DNA of 23,992 bases, from NCBI GenBank assembly GCA_035544515.1, contig DATKEG010000187.1, positions 1 through 23,992 of the forward strand, read 5' to 3'. Under the pieces are notes generated by a model. It was not told the DNA's origin. It saw nothing but the letters and a program-made list of their open reading frames with translations, and ran no database searches. Source of the stretch: DATKEG01 sp035544515. Its GTDB lineage: Bacteria > Acidobacteriota > Vicinamibacteria > Fen-336. The position numbers and the translations under genes are program-made. Numbering within the stretch: the first letter of the stretch is position 1; each line of letters opens with the position of its first letter. Of the stretch, positions 15,626-23,848 are shown in pieces.

Positions 15626-16801
15626 TTGGCCCAGCGAGAGATCGGGGTGGAGCCGGGCTGGCGGCTGGCCGGGCGCGAGGTCGCGCTCATCGTCGCGTTC
15701 TGGGCGTTCCTGGCCGCCGTCTCCGTGGCGAACCGCCTCCTCGACCCGCGCGGGCCCGGCCTCTCCGTCGTTCCGCCCTCCGTCCCGATCATCCTGACGC
15801 TCTGCGAGACCGGGCTCTGGGCCGCGCTGACCCCGCTGGTCTTCCGCCTGGCGTCCCGGTTCCACCCGGCCCCGCGGCGCTGGCTCTGGCAGCTGCCGCT
15901 GCTGCTCCTCGTCGGCCTCGCCCTCGCCGTGCTCGTTCACCTCGCGGTGAGCCTGGTGCGGACGGAGCTGCTCGAGGGATTGCCGCGTCGGCGCCCGTCG
16001 CCCGGCCTCTGGCCGGGGCTGCTTCGGCTGTGGTTCCTGAACGACTTCATCATCTACCTCGGCGTCCTGGCCGCCGGCTTCGCGCGCGAGTACTCCCGCC
16101 GCTACCAGGCGCGCCACCAGGAGGCTCTCCGGCTGCGGGCCGAGGCCGCCGCGCTGCAGGCGCAGCTCGCCGAGGCGCAGGTCGCCGCGCTGCGCATGCA
16201 GCTCAATCCCCACTTCCTCTTCAACACGCTGCATGCCATCTCCGCCCTCGTGGGCCGGGACCCCGCGGGCGTGCGCCGCATGATCGCGCGGCTGAGCGAG
16301 CTCCTGCGCGCGACGCTCGACGAGAGCTCTCCGGCGGAGCGGCGGGTGGAGGAGGAAGTGGACTTCATCGGCCGCTACCTGGAGATCATGCAGGTGCGCT
16401 TCGAGGGCAGGCTCGCCGTGGAGACCTCCGTCGAGCCGGGCGCGCGCGAGGCGCTGGTGCCCACGCTCATCCTGCAGCCGCTGGTCGAGAACGCGGTCAA
16501 GCACGGCGTGGGGCGGCGGCGCGGGGGCCGGATCGCGGTGGCGGCGCGGCGGCGGGGCGATCGGCTGCAGCTCTCCGTCCACGACAGCGGGCCCGGGCCG
16601 CCGCCGGACGGCGCCTCCGCCTCCGTGGGCGGGATCGGCCTGCGCAACACGGCGGCTCGGCTGCGCCAGATGTACGGGGACGATCAGCGGCTCTCCGTAC
16701 GCACGGCGGAGGAGGGCGGCGCGCTGGCCCTGGTCGAACTGCCGTATCGCGTCGCCGCGCCGGGCGACCTGCGCGCCGCGCCGGCGGGTCATGAGCGATA
16801 A
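15626..16801 (+). CDS. LytS/YehU-type sensor histidine kinase
   Basis: This is a 391-residue inner-membrane kinase. Hydrophobic segments at about 18-37, 52-75, 88-111 and 135-152 give roughly four transmembrane helices and no large periplasmic domain. A coiled coil at about 162-190 leads to the His_kinase box MQLNPHFLFNTLHAIS with phospho-accepting His196. The ATPase part has the N-box LVENAVKHG (Asn289), DSGPG (320-324) and GIGLRN (336-341). The start is TTG 15626 with GGAGG very close upstream; GTG 15647 is an alternative. It overlaps the next gene by 11 bases, which makes a two-component pair. The signal is unknown. The gene is divergent from the GntR gene and shares its intergenic region. 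Confidence 0.9.
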   Translation: MAQREIGVEPGWRLAGREVALIVAFWAFLAAVSVANRLLDPRGPGLSVVPPSVPIILTLCETGLWAALTPLVFRLASRFHPAPRRWLWQLPLLLLVGLALAVLVHLAVSLVRTELLEGLPRRRPSPGLWPGLLRLWFLNDFIIYLGVLAAGFAREYSRRYQARHQEALRLRAEAAALQAQLAEAQVAALRMQLNPHFLFNTLHAISALVGRDPAGVRRMIARLSELLRATLDESSPAERRVEEEVDFIGRYLEIMQVRFEGRLAVETSVEPGAREALVPTLILQPLVENAVKHGVGRRRGGRIAVAARRRGDRLQLSVHDSGPGPPPDGASASVGGIGLRNTAARLRQMYGDDQRLSVRTAEEGGALALVELPYRVAAPGDLRAAPAGHER

Positions 16802-17615
16802 GGCGCCGCTGCGCGTGCTCGTGGTGGACGACGAGCCCCTGGCGCGCCACCGCATCGAGGACCTCCTGCGCGACGAGCCGGACGTGGAGGTCGTGGGCAC
16901 GAGCGAGGACGGGTTGGAGGCGGTGGAGACCATCCGGTCGCTGCGGCCCGACCTCGTGTTCCTCGACATCCAGATGCCGGGCGCCACCGGCCTCGAGGTC
17001 GTCTCCCGCATCGGTCCCGAGCGGATGCCGGCCACCATCTTCGTCACCGCGTTCGACGAGCACGCGCTCCGCGCCTTCGAGGTCGCGGCGGTCGACTACC
17101 TGGTGAAGCCGTTCGACGACGAGCGGTTCGCGCAGGCCCTGCGCCGCGCGCGCGAACGCGTGCGGATGAAGGAGGTCGAGCGCATGACGCGGCGGCTGCT
17201 GGCGGTGCTGGGCCAGGCGCCGGCCGATCGCGAGCCGACCGCCCCGCGCCCGCCGTCCCCGGCCGCCTCCACCCCCTACGCGCGGCGCATCACCGTGGAG
17301 ACGCGGGGCCAGGTGCGCTTCGTCCCCGTGGAGGCGATCGACTACGTCACGGCGAGCGGCCCGTACGCCGAGCTGCACGTGGGCGGCCAGACGCACCTCA
17401 TCCGCGAGCGCATGCAGGCCCTCGAGCGGCGTCTCGACCCGCGGCTCTTCGCGCGCATCCATCGCTCGGCCATCGTGCAGCTCGACCGCGTGGAGTCGCT
17501 CCGGCAGCGGCCCGGGGGCGAGCTGGCCGTGCGCCTGCGCGGGGGCGAGGAGCTGACGGTCAGCCGGAGCCGCCGGCGCGAGCTGGAAGCGCGGATGGGA
17601 CGCGGCCGCTTGTAA
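16791..17615 (+). CDS. LytTR-family response regulator
   Basis: This is a 274-residue cytoplasmic regulator, the partner of the kinase whose gene it overlaps. The receiver domain (about 7-125) has acidic residues Asp13-Asp14, phospho-accepting Asp59 in FLDIQMPG, Thr86 in FVTAFDE and Lys107 in LVKPFDD, a complete set. A Pro/Ala-rich linker (about 145-165) leads to a C-terminal LytTR DNA-binding domain (about 168-270; RITVETRGQVRFVPVEAIDYV, LFARIHRSAIVQLDRVESL). LytTR proteins bind direct repeats upstream of target genes. I do not see a convincing pair of such repeats nearby, so its targets are probably elsewhere. Confidence 0.92.
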   Translation: MSDKAPLRVLVVDDEPLARHRIEDLLRDEPDVEVVGTSEDGLEAVETIRSLRPDLVFLDIQMPGATGLEVVSRIGPERMPATIFVTAFDEHALRAFEVAAVDYLVKPFDDERFAQALRRARERVRMKEVERMTRRLLAVLGQAPADREPTAPRPPSPAASTPYARRITVETRGQVRFVPVEAIDYVTASGPYAELHVGGQTHLIRERMQALERRLDPRLFARIHRSAIVQLDRVESLRQRPGGELAVRLRGGEELTVSRSRRRELEARMGRGRL

Positions 17616-17780
17616 AGCTGACACGGCGGCGGCCGCCGGGCGTTCCTCGTCCCTCGCGCGCATCTGGTCGCGACGCGCAACCCGGCGTGAACGAGGGCTT
17701 TCCTCTTTTCGGTCGCGCGAGCGCACGGGGTTCCGGAGGCGGCATGCCGCTTGCTCTGTCGGTGGGCAAGGAGGGCGCCG

Positions 17781-17930
17781 ATGCTCTGGACCGTATTCGC
17801 GATTCTGCTCGTTCTGTGGCTCCTGGGGCTGGTCGGCAGCGTGGGTGGCAACCTCATCCATCTGCTGCTCGTCGTGGCCGTGGTCGTTCTGCTCTTCAAC
17901 GTGCTGAGCGGCCGGCGCGGCGTCGTCTGA
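17781..17930 (+). CDS. Small membrane protein, Lmo0937/DUF5670-like
   Basis: This is a 49-residue protein starting at ATG 17781, with an excellent AAGGAGG 6 bases upstream. It is almost entirely hydrophobic: one helix at about 2-18 (WTVFAILLVLWLLGLVG), a Gly-rich turn (SVGGNLIHLL) and a second helix at about 25-41, ending with a basic tail (SGRRGVV). This is the pattern of the small Lmo0937-type membrane proteins, which are widespread, often linked to stress, and of unknown function. It is followed directly by a hairpin, so it is probably monocistronic. It may depend on the preceding two-component system or on its own promoter in the 165-base gap, where I see no clear sigma70 site. Confidence 0.8.
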   Translation: MLWTVFAILLVLWLLGLVGSVGGNLIHLLLVVAVVVLLFNVLSGRRGVV

Positions 17931-17934
17931 GGAA

Positions 17935-17970
17935 GTGGTCCAGGGGCGCTCTCCAAGGCTCCTGGACCAC
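17935..17970 (+). terminator. Hairpin after the small membrane protein gene
   Basis: A perfect 10-bp stem (17935-17944 with 17961-17970) encloses a 16-base loop, starting 4 bases after the stop codon. No T-run follows. The position and perfect pairing suggest termination or 3'-end protection of the short transcript. Confidence 0.5.
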
Positions 17971-18065
17971 GGACGCAGTCCTCCTCGGGTCCGTGCCGGC
18001 CTGTTAGCATCCGAGCCGGCTCCTTCCTAAGCCGCGTGGTGCCGCGCCTCGCTTCCGCGCCGCTC

Positions 18066-18323
18066 GACGTGGCCGACCCCCTCTTCGAGGTCGTGGGCGT
18101 GGTGACGGCTGGCGGCTGGTGGGCCTGGGCATCGTGCTCGGCCTGCTCGCAGCGCGGCCGCGGCGCGGGCGCTCCGGCAGTTGATCTGGAGCGTCTCCCC
18201 GTTCGACCCGCTCTCCTTCGCGGTGGTGGCGGCCGTGCTCCTGGTGGTCGGCGCCCAGGCCTGCCTGGCCCGGCGCTGCGCGCGGCGCGCGTGGACCCGG
18301 TCTCCGCCTTGCCGTACGAGTAG
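18066..18323 (+). pseudogene. Decayed ADOP/MacB-type ABC permease remnant
   Basis: Four pieces of a FtsX/MacB-like permease can be read in order, but each in a different frame from the last. DVADPLFEVVGVV (from 18066) matches the end of a MacB periplasmic domain. RLVGLGIVLGLLAA (from about 18113) matches a late transmembrane helix. AAARALRQLIWSVSPFDPLSFAVVAAVLLVVGA (about 18151-18270, here given in two overlapping parts: AAARALRQLIWSVSPFD, then PLSFAVVAAVLLVVGA) matches the last loop and helix. ALRAARVDPVSALPYE (from 18273) is the typical C-terminal tail before the stop at 18323. The ATP-independent periplasmic core and the first helices are missing. This is a non-functional relic of an acidobacterial duplicated orphan permease or similar exporter. 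No gene is seen from 17971 to 18065 or from 18324 to 18488. Confidence 0.75.
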
Positions 18324-18488
18324 ACGCGCTAGCCTGGCCGAGCCAGCGCGGCGAAGGCCGGCATCGCCTGCAGCCGCTCCACCCGCGCCGGTTGACCGTC
18401 CCCGCCCCGGCGCATAGCCTCTGCTCGCGCCGTGAACCGCGGTGAGCTCGGCCCGAACCGAGTCGGAGGCCGCATCTCCCTGCCTGTG

Positions 18489-19796
18489 ATGACGACGCGG
18501 CCGGACGCGGCGAGCCGGCGCTTCCTCGGCGTGTTCGACTGGCCGGCGGTGGTGACGCCGGCCCAGCGCCGTTCGTTGCTCGCGGGCGGCCTGGGCTGGA
18601 TGCTCGACGCGATGGACGTGATGCTGTATTCGCTCGTCCTCGCCCACCTCATGCGCGACCTGGGCATGGACAAGCCCACGGCCGGGCTGCTGAACTCCCT
18701 GACCCTGGTGGCCTCCGCGATCGGCGGCGCGCTCTTCGGCCTGGTGGCCGACCGCGTCGGCCGCACGCGCGCGCTGATGCTGTCCATCCTCATCTACTCG
18801 CTGGCCAGCGGCGCCTGCGGCCTCAGCACGACCATCGGACAGCTCGCCATCTTCCGCTTCGTCCTGGGCCTGGGCATGGGCGGCGAGTGGACGGCGGGGG
18901 CGGCGCTCATCGCGGAGACGTGGCCGCCCGAGCATCGCGGCAAGGCGCTCGGCCTCATGCAGTCCGCCTGGGCGATCGGCGAGGTGGTGGCCGCGGGCGT
19001 GGTGGCCGCCGTCCTGCCGACCTTCGGCTGGCGCGCCGTCTTCTTCGTGGGCGTCCTGCCCGCCCTCATCGTGTTCTGGATCCGCCGGGACGTGGCGGAG
19101 TCGCCGCTGTGGCTGTCCGGCCGCGCACGACGCGGCGCCGCGCGCGGCGCGGCCGGTCCGAGCGATCTCCCGCAGATCACGCGCGCCGTGCCGCTCGGCG
19201 TCCTGTGGCGGGGCGACCTCCGGCGCCACGGCGCCGTGGCCACGGCCATGAACGCCTGCTCGATGTTCGGCTACTGGGGCCTGTTCACCTGGATCCCCGC
19301 CTACCTGTCCCTGCCGGTGTCGGAGGGCGGCCGCGGGCTCGACCTCATGACGACGACCACGTGGCTGGTGATGATGGGCGCGGGCAAGTGGCTGGGCTAC
19401 GTCCTGTTCGGCTTCGCCGGCGACCGGTTCGGCCGGCGGCGGGCCTACGTGAGCTACCTGCTGGTGGCGGCGCTGCTCGTCCCCCTCTACGGCCTGGCCA
19501 CCCGGCCCGGGTGGCTGCTCGTCCTCGGTCCGCTGGTGGCCTTCTTCGGGACCGGGTACTTCTCCGGCTTCGCCGCGCTCACGTCCGAGCTGTTCCCGAC
19601 CGAGGTGCGCGCGACCGCCATGGGGTTGAGCTACAACATCGGCCGCGGGCTCTCGGCCTTCGCGCCGCTGGTGGTGGGGGCGCTGGCCACCCGCTACGGC
19701 CTCGGGTCCGCCTTCCTTCTGCAAGCGGCCGCGTTCCTCGCCGCGGCCCTCTTCGCGCTGGCGCTGCCCGAGACGAAGGGAAAGACGCTGGACTGA
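18489..19796 (+). CDS. MFS transporter, organic-acid:H+ symporter type
   Basis: This is a 435-residue major facilitator with about 12 hydrophobic helices. Motifs typical of the family are GLVADRVGRTRAL (84-96, motif A), RFVLGLGMGGEW (123-134) and AETWPPEHRGKALG in the first half, and GFAGDRFGRRRAY in the second half. The first helix carries LDAMDVMLYS (39-48), resembling the GxDxxD region of sialate/lactate (SHS) and aromatic-acid (AAHS) symporters. It probably imports a small organic acid with protons. The frame opens at GTG 18432, but the part before ATG 18489 is not conserved-looking. No start has a good ribosome binding site. The DUF4159 gene starts 49 bases downstream. Confidence 0.85.
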   Translation: MTTRPDAASRRFLGVFDWPAVVTPAQRRSLLAGGLGWMLDAMDVMLYSLVLAHLMRDLGMDKPTAGLLNSLTLVASAIGGALFGLVADRVGRTRALMLSILIYSLASGACGLSTTIGQLAIFRFVLGLGMGGEWTAGAALIAETWPPEHRGKALGLMQSAWAIGEVVAAGVVAAVLPTFGWRAVFFVGVLPALIVFWIRRDVAESPLWLSGRARRGAARGAAGPSDLPQITRAVPLGVLWRGDLRRHGAVATAMNACSMFGYWGLFTWIPAYLSLPVSEGGRGLDLMTTTTWLVMMGAGKWLGYVLFGFAGDRFGRRRAYVSYLLVAALLVPLYGLATRPGWLLVLGPLVAFFGTGYFSGFAALTSELFPTEVRATAMGLSYNIGRGLSAFAPLVVGALATRYGLGSAFLLQAAAFLAAALFALALPETKGKTLD

Positions 19797-19845
19797 CCGC
19801 GGGCGTCGCCGGGGGCGCGGCCGCGCGGTTGTATGATGGAGCGGC

Positions 19846-20607
19846 ATGCGGTTCGCGCTCGGAATCCTGGTGTTCCTGGGCGCGCTCGTCCAGATCCCGG
19901 AGGCGCTCCCCCGGCGCGGCCGGTACGTGCCGCCGCGCGAGGCCGAGCGGCGCGAGTTCCGCTTCACGCGCGCGGTCTACGGCGGGGCGTACGACGGCTA
20001 CTTCCGGCGGAGCTGGGCCACCGACTTCCCGAAGGCCGATCGGCAGTTCATGATCGGCGTGCGCCGCCTGCTCAGCCACCTCGACGCCTCGGAGCACGAG
20101 AACCCCGTCCGGCTCGACGACCCCGAGCTGCACCTCTACCCCTTCCTCTACGCGGTGGAAGTCGGGCACATGTCGCTCTCGGAGCCGGAGGTGGAGGGCC
20201 TCCGGCGCTACCTCCTGGCCGGCGGCTTCCTGGTCGTGGACGACTTCTGGGGCTCGTACGAATGGGCGAACTTCGAGAGCGAGATCCGCCGCGTCCTGCC
20301 CGGGTGCCGCATCGAGGACCTGCCGCCCGAGCACCCGCTCTTCAGCGCGTTCTACGACGTCAAGGAGTTCCTGCAGGTCCCCAACGTGGGCAATGCCATG
20401 ATGGGCCGGACGTCGGAGCGCGACGGCTACACCGCGTTCTATCGCGGCATCTCGGACGACCAGGGACGGCTGATGGTGGTCATCAACGCGAACACCGACC
20501 TGGGCGACGCCTGGGAGTGGGCGGAACGGCCGGAGTACCCGCTCAAGTACTCGACGTTCGCTTTCCAGATGGGCGTGAACTTCATCGTGTACGGCATGAG
20601 CCACTGA
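19846..20607 (+). CDS. DUF4159 domain protein
   Basis: This is a 253-residue secreted or membrane-anchored protein. Residues 1-21 form a signal peptide. The DUF4159 pattern is clear: REFRFTRAVYGG (36-47), SWATDFPKADRQF (56-68), LRRYLLAGGFLVVDDFWGSY, and PPEHPLFSAFYDV. The fold is class-I glutamine-amidotransferase-like, but no catalytic Cys is evident, so binding is more likely than catalysis. The ATG has GGAG a few bases upstream. Its stop overlaps the next start (TGATG). DUF4159 proteins often sit beside vWA/BatA-like and MoxR genes, as here. The role in the envelope is unknown. Confidence 0.85.
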   Translation: MRFALGILVFLGALVQIPEALPRRGRYVPPREAERREFRFTRAVYGGAYDGYFRRSWATDFPKADRQFMIGVRRLLSHLDASEHENPVRLDDPELHLYPFLYAVEVGHMSLSEPEVEGLRRYLLAGGFLVVDDFWGSYEWANFESEIRRVLPGCRIEDLPPEHPLFSAFYDVKEFLQVPNVGNAMMGRTSERDGYTAFYRGISDDQGRLMVVINANTDLGDAWEWAERPEYPLKYSTFAFQMGVNFIVYGMSH

Positions 20608-22886
20608 TGTCGTCCGTGTTCGACCGCGCGTTCGAGTTCCTGTTCAAGTACAGCCCCTACCTGTACGAGAAGGGCCGGTTCGTCATGGGCTCGCCCTGGC
20701 CCGCGCTCGCCGTCCTGGGGGTGGGGGTGGCGGCGGTGCTCTGGAGCTACGGGCGGGCGCGGGACATGGAGCGGCGCGACCGCGCGGCGCTGGCCCTCCT
20801 GCGCAGCGCCACCCTGGGCGTCCTCGTCTTCTGTCTCTGCCAACCGGCGCTCGTCCTCTCCACCGCCGTGCCGCAGCAGAGCTTCGTGGGCGTGCTCCTC
20901 GACGACTCGCGCAGCATGCGCATCGCGGACGACGGCACGCCGCGCAGCGACTTCGTGGCCGGCGCGTTCTCTCCCGACGCCGCGCTGGCCAGGGAGCTCG
21001 CCGACCGCTTCAAGCTGCGCTTCTTCCGCTTCGCGGAGTCGGCCGGCCGCCTCTCCCGCGTCTCCGACCTCGCCTTCGACGGAGGCCAGACCAGCCTCGC
21101 GCGCGCGCTGGACACGGCGCGGCAGGAGCTGTCCGCGGTGCCCCTCTCCGGCCTCGTGCTGGTGACCGACGGCGCCGACAACGGACAGGGCGGCGAGATG
21201 ACCGACCTGCTGCTCTCCCTCAAGGCGCGCTCGGTCCCGGTCTTCACCGTGGGGCTGGGGCGCGAGCGCTTCGCGCGCGACGTCGAGCTGACGCGCGTGG
21301 AGGTGCCCTCCAGCGTGCTCAAGGGCACGTCGGTGACCGTGGAGGTGCGCCTGGCCCAGCGCGGACTGGGCGGCTCCTCGGTGCGGCTCCAGGTGGAGGA
21401 CGCCGGGCGCGTGGTGCAGACGCAGGAGGTCATTCTGCCCGCGGAGGGCGAGTCGGCGGTCGCGCGCGTGCACCTGACCGCGTCCGAGCCGGGCCCGCGC
21501 ACGTTCCGCTTCAAGGTCGCCGCGCATCCCTCCGAGCCGATCACGGAGAACAACCAGCAGGACGTGCTCGTGCACGTGACGGACGACCGCCAGAAGATCC
21601 TCTACGTGGAAGGGGAGCCGCGCTTCGAGCTGAAGTTCATCCGCCGCGCGGTGTCGGAAGACAGGAACGTGCAGGTGGTCTGCCTGCAGCGCACGTCGCA
21701 GAACAAGTTCCTGCGGCTCGACGTGGACGACGGCGAGGAGCTGGCCGGCGGCTTTCCCCGCACGCGTGAGGAGCTCTTCCGCTACCGCGGGGTGATCCTG
21801 GGCAGCGTGGAGGCCAGCTTCTTCACCCCCGACCAGCTGCGCATGCTGGCGGAGTTCGTGAGCCAGCGCGGGGGCGGGCTGCTCATGCTCGGCGGGCGCC
21901 ACTCCTTCGCGGAGGGCGGCTACGGCCAGACGCCGCTGGCCGACGTGCTGCCGGTGGTGCTCGAAGAGGGTCGGGCGGAGCCGGGCTTCCTGGCGCCCCT
22001 CAAGGTGGAGCCCACGGCCTTCGGCATGACGCACGGGGTGACGCAGCTGGCGGCCACGGAGGACGAGAGCGCGGCGCGCTGGAAGACGCTGCCGCCCGTC
22101 TCCACCATGAACCCCGTCCGGCGCACGCGGCCGGGCGCGGTGACGCTGCTGGTGGGCCGGGGCGAGGGCCTGCAAGCACCGCAGGTGATCCTGGCCTACC
22201 AGCGCTACGGGGCGGGCAAGGCCCTGGCCTTCACCGCCCAGGACTCGTGGCTGTGGCAGATGCACGCCGACGTGCCGCTCGAGGACATGACGCACGAGAA
22301 CCTGTGGCGCCAGCTCCTGCGCTGGCTCATCAGCGGGGTGTCCGGACCGGTGGCCCTGTCCGTCTCCCCCGAGCGCACGGCCCCGGGGACCGCGGTCACG
22401 CTCGTGGCCACCGTGGGCGACGAGCGGCACGTGAAGGTCAACGACGCGCAGGTGGTCGCGCACGTGACCGAGCCCTCGGGGACGCCGCGGGCGCTGCCGT
22501 TGGAGTGGGCCGTGGGCAAGGACGGTGAGTACCGCGCCACCTTCACCGCGCGCGAGCCGGGACCGCACGAGGTCCGCGTGGAGGCCCGGCGCGCCGGCCA
22601 GGCGCTGGGCAGCGCCACCGCCCACGTCCAGGCCGCGGACTCCGACGCGGAGTTCTTCGGCGCCGAGATGCGCCGGCCGCTGCTCGAGCGCATCGCGGAG
22701 GAGACCGGCGGCCGGTTCTACACGCCGGAGACGGTGGCCAGCCTGCCCTCGGACGTGGGTTACAGCGGCGGGGGAGCCACCGTCCAGGAACAGAAGCCGC
22801 TCTGGGACATGCCCGCGCTCTTCCTGGCCGTGGTCGCCCTCCTCTCCGCCGAGTGGGCGATCCGCAAGCGGCGGGGGCTGGCTTGA
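20607..22886 (+). CDS. Membrane vWA and glutamine-amidotransferase-like protein
   Basis: This is a 759-residue inner-membrane protein. Two helices near the N-terminus (about 31-49 and 61-86) are followed by a von Willebrand A domain with a complete MIDAS metal site: Asp99-x-Ser101-x-Ser103 (LLDDSRSM), a Thr in GGQTSLARA, and an Asp in LVTDGADN. A beta-sandwich region (VTVEVRLAQRG) comes next, then an amidotransferase-like Rossmann domain (ILYVEGEPRFELKFIRRA, RYRGVILGSVEASFF, GGGLLMLGGRHSF). A second Ig-like part (about 590-680) and a C-terminal helix with a basic tail (ALFLAVVALLSAEWAIRKRR) complete it. I chose ATG 20607, which overlaps the previous stop; the frame is open far upstream only as a shadow. 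It may act with the DUF4159 and C13-like neighbours as an envelope complex. Confidence 0.88.
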   Translation: MSSVFDRAFEFLFKYSPYLYEKGRFVMGSPWPALAVLGVGVAAVLWSYGRARDMERRDRAALALLRSATLGVLVFCLCQPALVLSTAVPQQSFVGVLLDDSRSMRIADDGTPRSDFVAGAFSPDAALARELADRFKLRFFRFAESAGRLSRVSDLAFDGGQTSLARALDTARQELSAVPLSGLVLVTDGADNGQGGEMTDLLLSLKARSVPVFTVGLGRERFARDVELTRVEVPSSVLKGTSVTVEVRLAQRGLGGSSVRLQVEDAGRVVQTQEVILPAEGESAVARVHLTASEPGPRTFRFKVAAHPSEPITENNQQDVLVHVTDDRQKILYVEGEPRFELKFIRRAVSEDRNVQVVCLQRTSQNKFLRLDVDDGEELAGGFPRTREELFRYRGVILGSVEASFFTPDQLRMLAEFVSQRGGGLLMLGGRHSFAEGGYGQTPLADVLPVVLEEGRAEPGFLAPLKVEPTAFGMTHGVTQLAATEDESAARWKTLPPVSTMNPVRRTRPGAVTLLVGRGEGLQAPQVILAYQRYGAGKALAFTAQDSWLWQMHADVPLEDMTHENLWRQLLRWLISGVSGPVALSVSPERTAPGTAVTLVATVGDERHVKVNDAQVVAHVTEPSGTPRALPLEWAVGKDGEYRATFTAREPGPHEVRVEARRAGQALGSATAHVQAADSDAEFFGAEMRRPLLERIAEETGGRFYTPETVASLPSDVGYSGGGATVQEQKPLWDMPALFLAVVALLSAEWAIRKRRGLA

Positions 22887-23848
22887 CCCGCGGCGCGGCC
22901 GTCCTGCTCGCGCTCCTCGTCCTGGCCGCCCCCGCGGCGGCCGAGGAAAGCCATCTCGTCATCGTGGTGGGGCTCGGGGGCGAGAAGAAGTACACGGATG
23001 CCTTCCACGAGATGGCGGTCTCCATGGTGGGGGCGGCGGAGAAGAAGCTCGGGATCGACCCGGCCCGCATCGTCTACCTGGGGGAGAAGCCCGCGGACCC
23101 GGCGCTGCCCGTCTACCGGGGCCGCTCCTCGCGCGAGACGGTGGGGAAGGCGCTGGCCGACGTCGCGCGCCGGGCCCGCCGCGGCGACCTGGTCTTCATC
23201 CTCCTCATCGGGCACGGCAGCGCGCAGGCGGGCGAGTCGCGCTTCAACCTCGCCGGCCCCGACATGGGCGCCGCCGACTTCGCTCCGCTCCTGGACGCGC
23301 TCGCCGCGCAGACCGTGGTCTTCGTCAACGCGGCCAGCGCCAGCGGCGACTTCGTGAAGGTGCTGGCGGGGAAGGACCGCGCCGTGGTGACCGCCACCAA
23401 GAGCGCGCTGGAGCGCAACCAGACGGTGTTCGCGCGGCACTTCGTGGACGCGTTCGCGGGCGAAGGGGCCGACGCGGACAAGGACCAGCGCGTCTCGCTC
23501 CTGGAGGCCTTCGAGTACGCTCGCCGCGAGGTGCAACGCTTCTACGAGAAGGAACGGCGGCTGCTCACCGAGCATGCGGTCCTCGAGGACGGCCGGAAGG
23601 GCGCCCTGGCGCGGAGGGTGTTCCTGGGCACGGGCGGCGAGGCGGTGACGGCAGCGGAGGCGAGCGACCCCGCTCTGGCCGGGCTGCGCCAGGAGCGCCG
23701 CGAGGTGGAGCGGAGGCTCGAAGCCTTCCGCGGGAAGAAGGCGGCCCTCCCCGCGGACGAATACGAGGCCCAGCTCGAGGGCCTGCTTCTGGAGCTGGCG
23801 CTCAAGGACGAGGCCATCCGCCGGCGCGCCGCGGAGGCACGGCCATGA
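22883..23848 (+). CDS. Secreted caspase-fold (C13-like) protein lacking the usual Cys
   Basis: This is a 321-residue protein starting at TTG 22883, which overlaps the previous stop (TTGA). Residues 1-20 form a signal peptide. The middle resembles legumain-type (C13) caspase-fold proteases: VFILLIGHGSAQ with His111, FNLAGPDM (121-128), and VVFVNAASASGDFVKVLAG (145-163). The catalytic Cys would be expected at about 150-152, but the residues there are Ala-Ala-Ser. AVVTATKSALERNQTVFAR follows, then an EF-hand-like acidic loop DADKDQRVSLLE (197-208). A charged coiled coil (about 263-318) ends the protein. It is probably an inactive caspase-fold protein, or one using Ser. Alternative start GTG/ATG codons upstream would overlap the vWA gene. 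Confidence 0.8.
   Translation: MTRGAAVLLALLVLAAPAAAEESHLVIVVGLGGEKKYTDAFHEMAVSMVGAAEKKLGIDPARIVYLGEKPADPALPVYRGRSSRETVGKALADVARRARRGDLVFILLIGHGSAQAGESRFNLAGPDMGAADFAPLLDALAAQTVVFVNAASASGDFVKVLAGKDRAVVTATKSALERNQTVFARHFVDAFAGEGADADKDQRVSLLEAFEYARREVQRFYEKERRLLTEHAVLEDGRKGALARRVFLGTGGEAVTAAEASDPALAGLRQERREVERRLEAFRGKKAALPADEYEAQLEGLLLELALKDEAIRRRAAEARP

Noticed and set aside
18329..18420. Minus-strand tail reading VERLQAMPAFAALARPG before a stop, like a natural C-terminus
   Set aside because: It is suggestive of a small gene remnant, but it is too short and has no identifiable body, since the rest of the frame is antisense to the MFS gene.
19832..19837. TATGAT as a -10 element for the DUF4159 gene
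   Set aside because: No -35-like sequence lies at the proper spacing, and the upstream DNA is plain GC. The operon may be read from further upstream.
18027..19967. 646-codon minus-strand open frame opposite the MFS gene
   Set aside because: It is dominated by His, Gln, Arg and Gly runs typical of GC-rich antisense frames, and the MFS gene on the other strand is clear.
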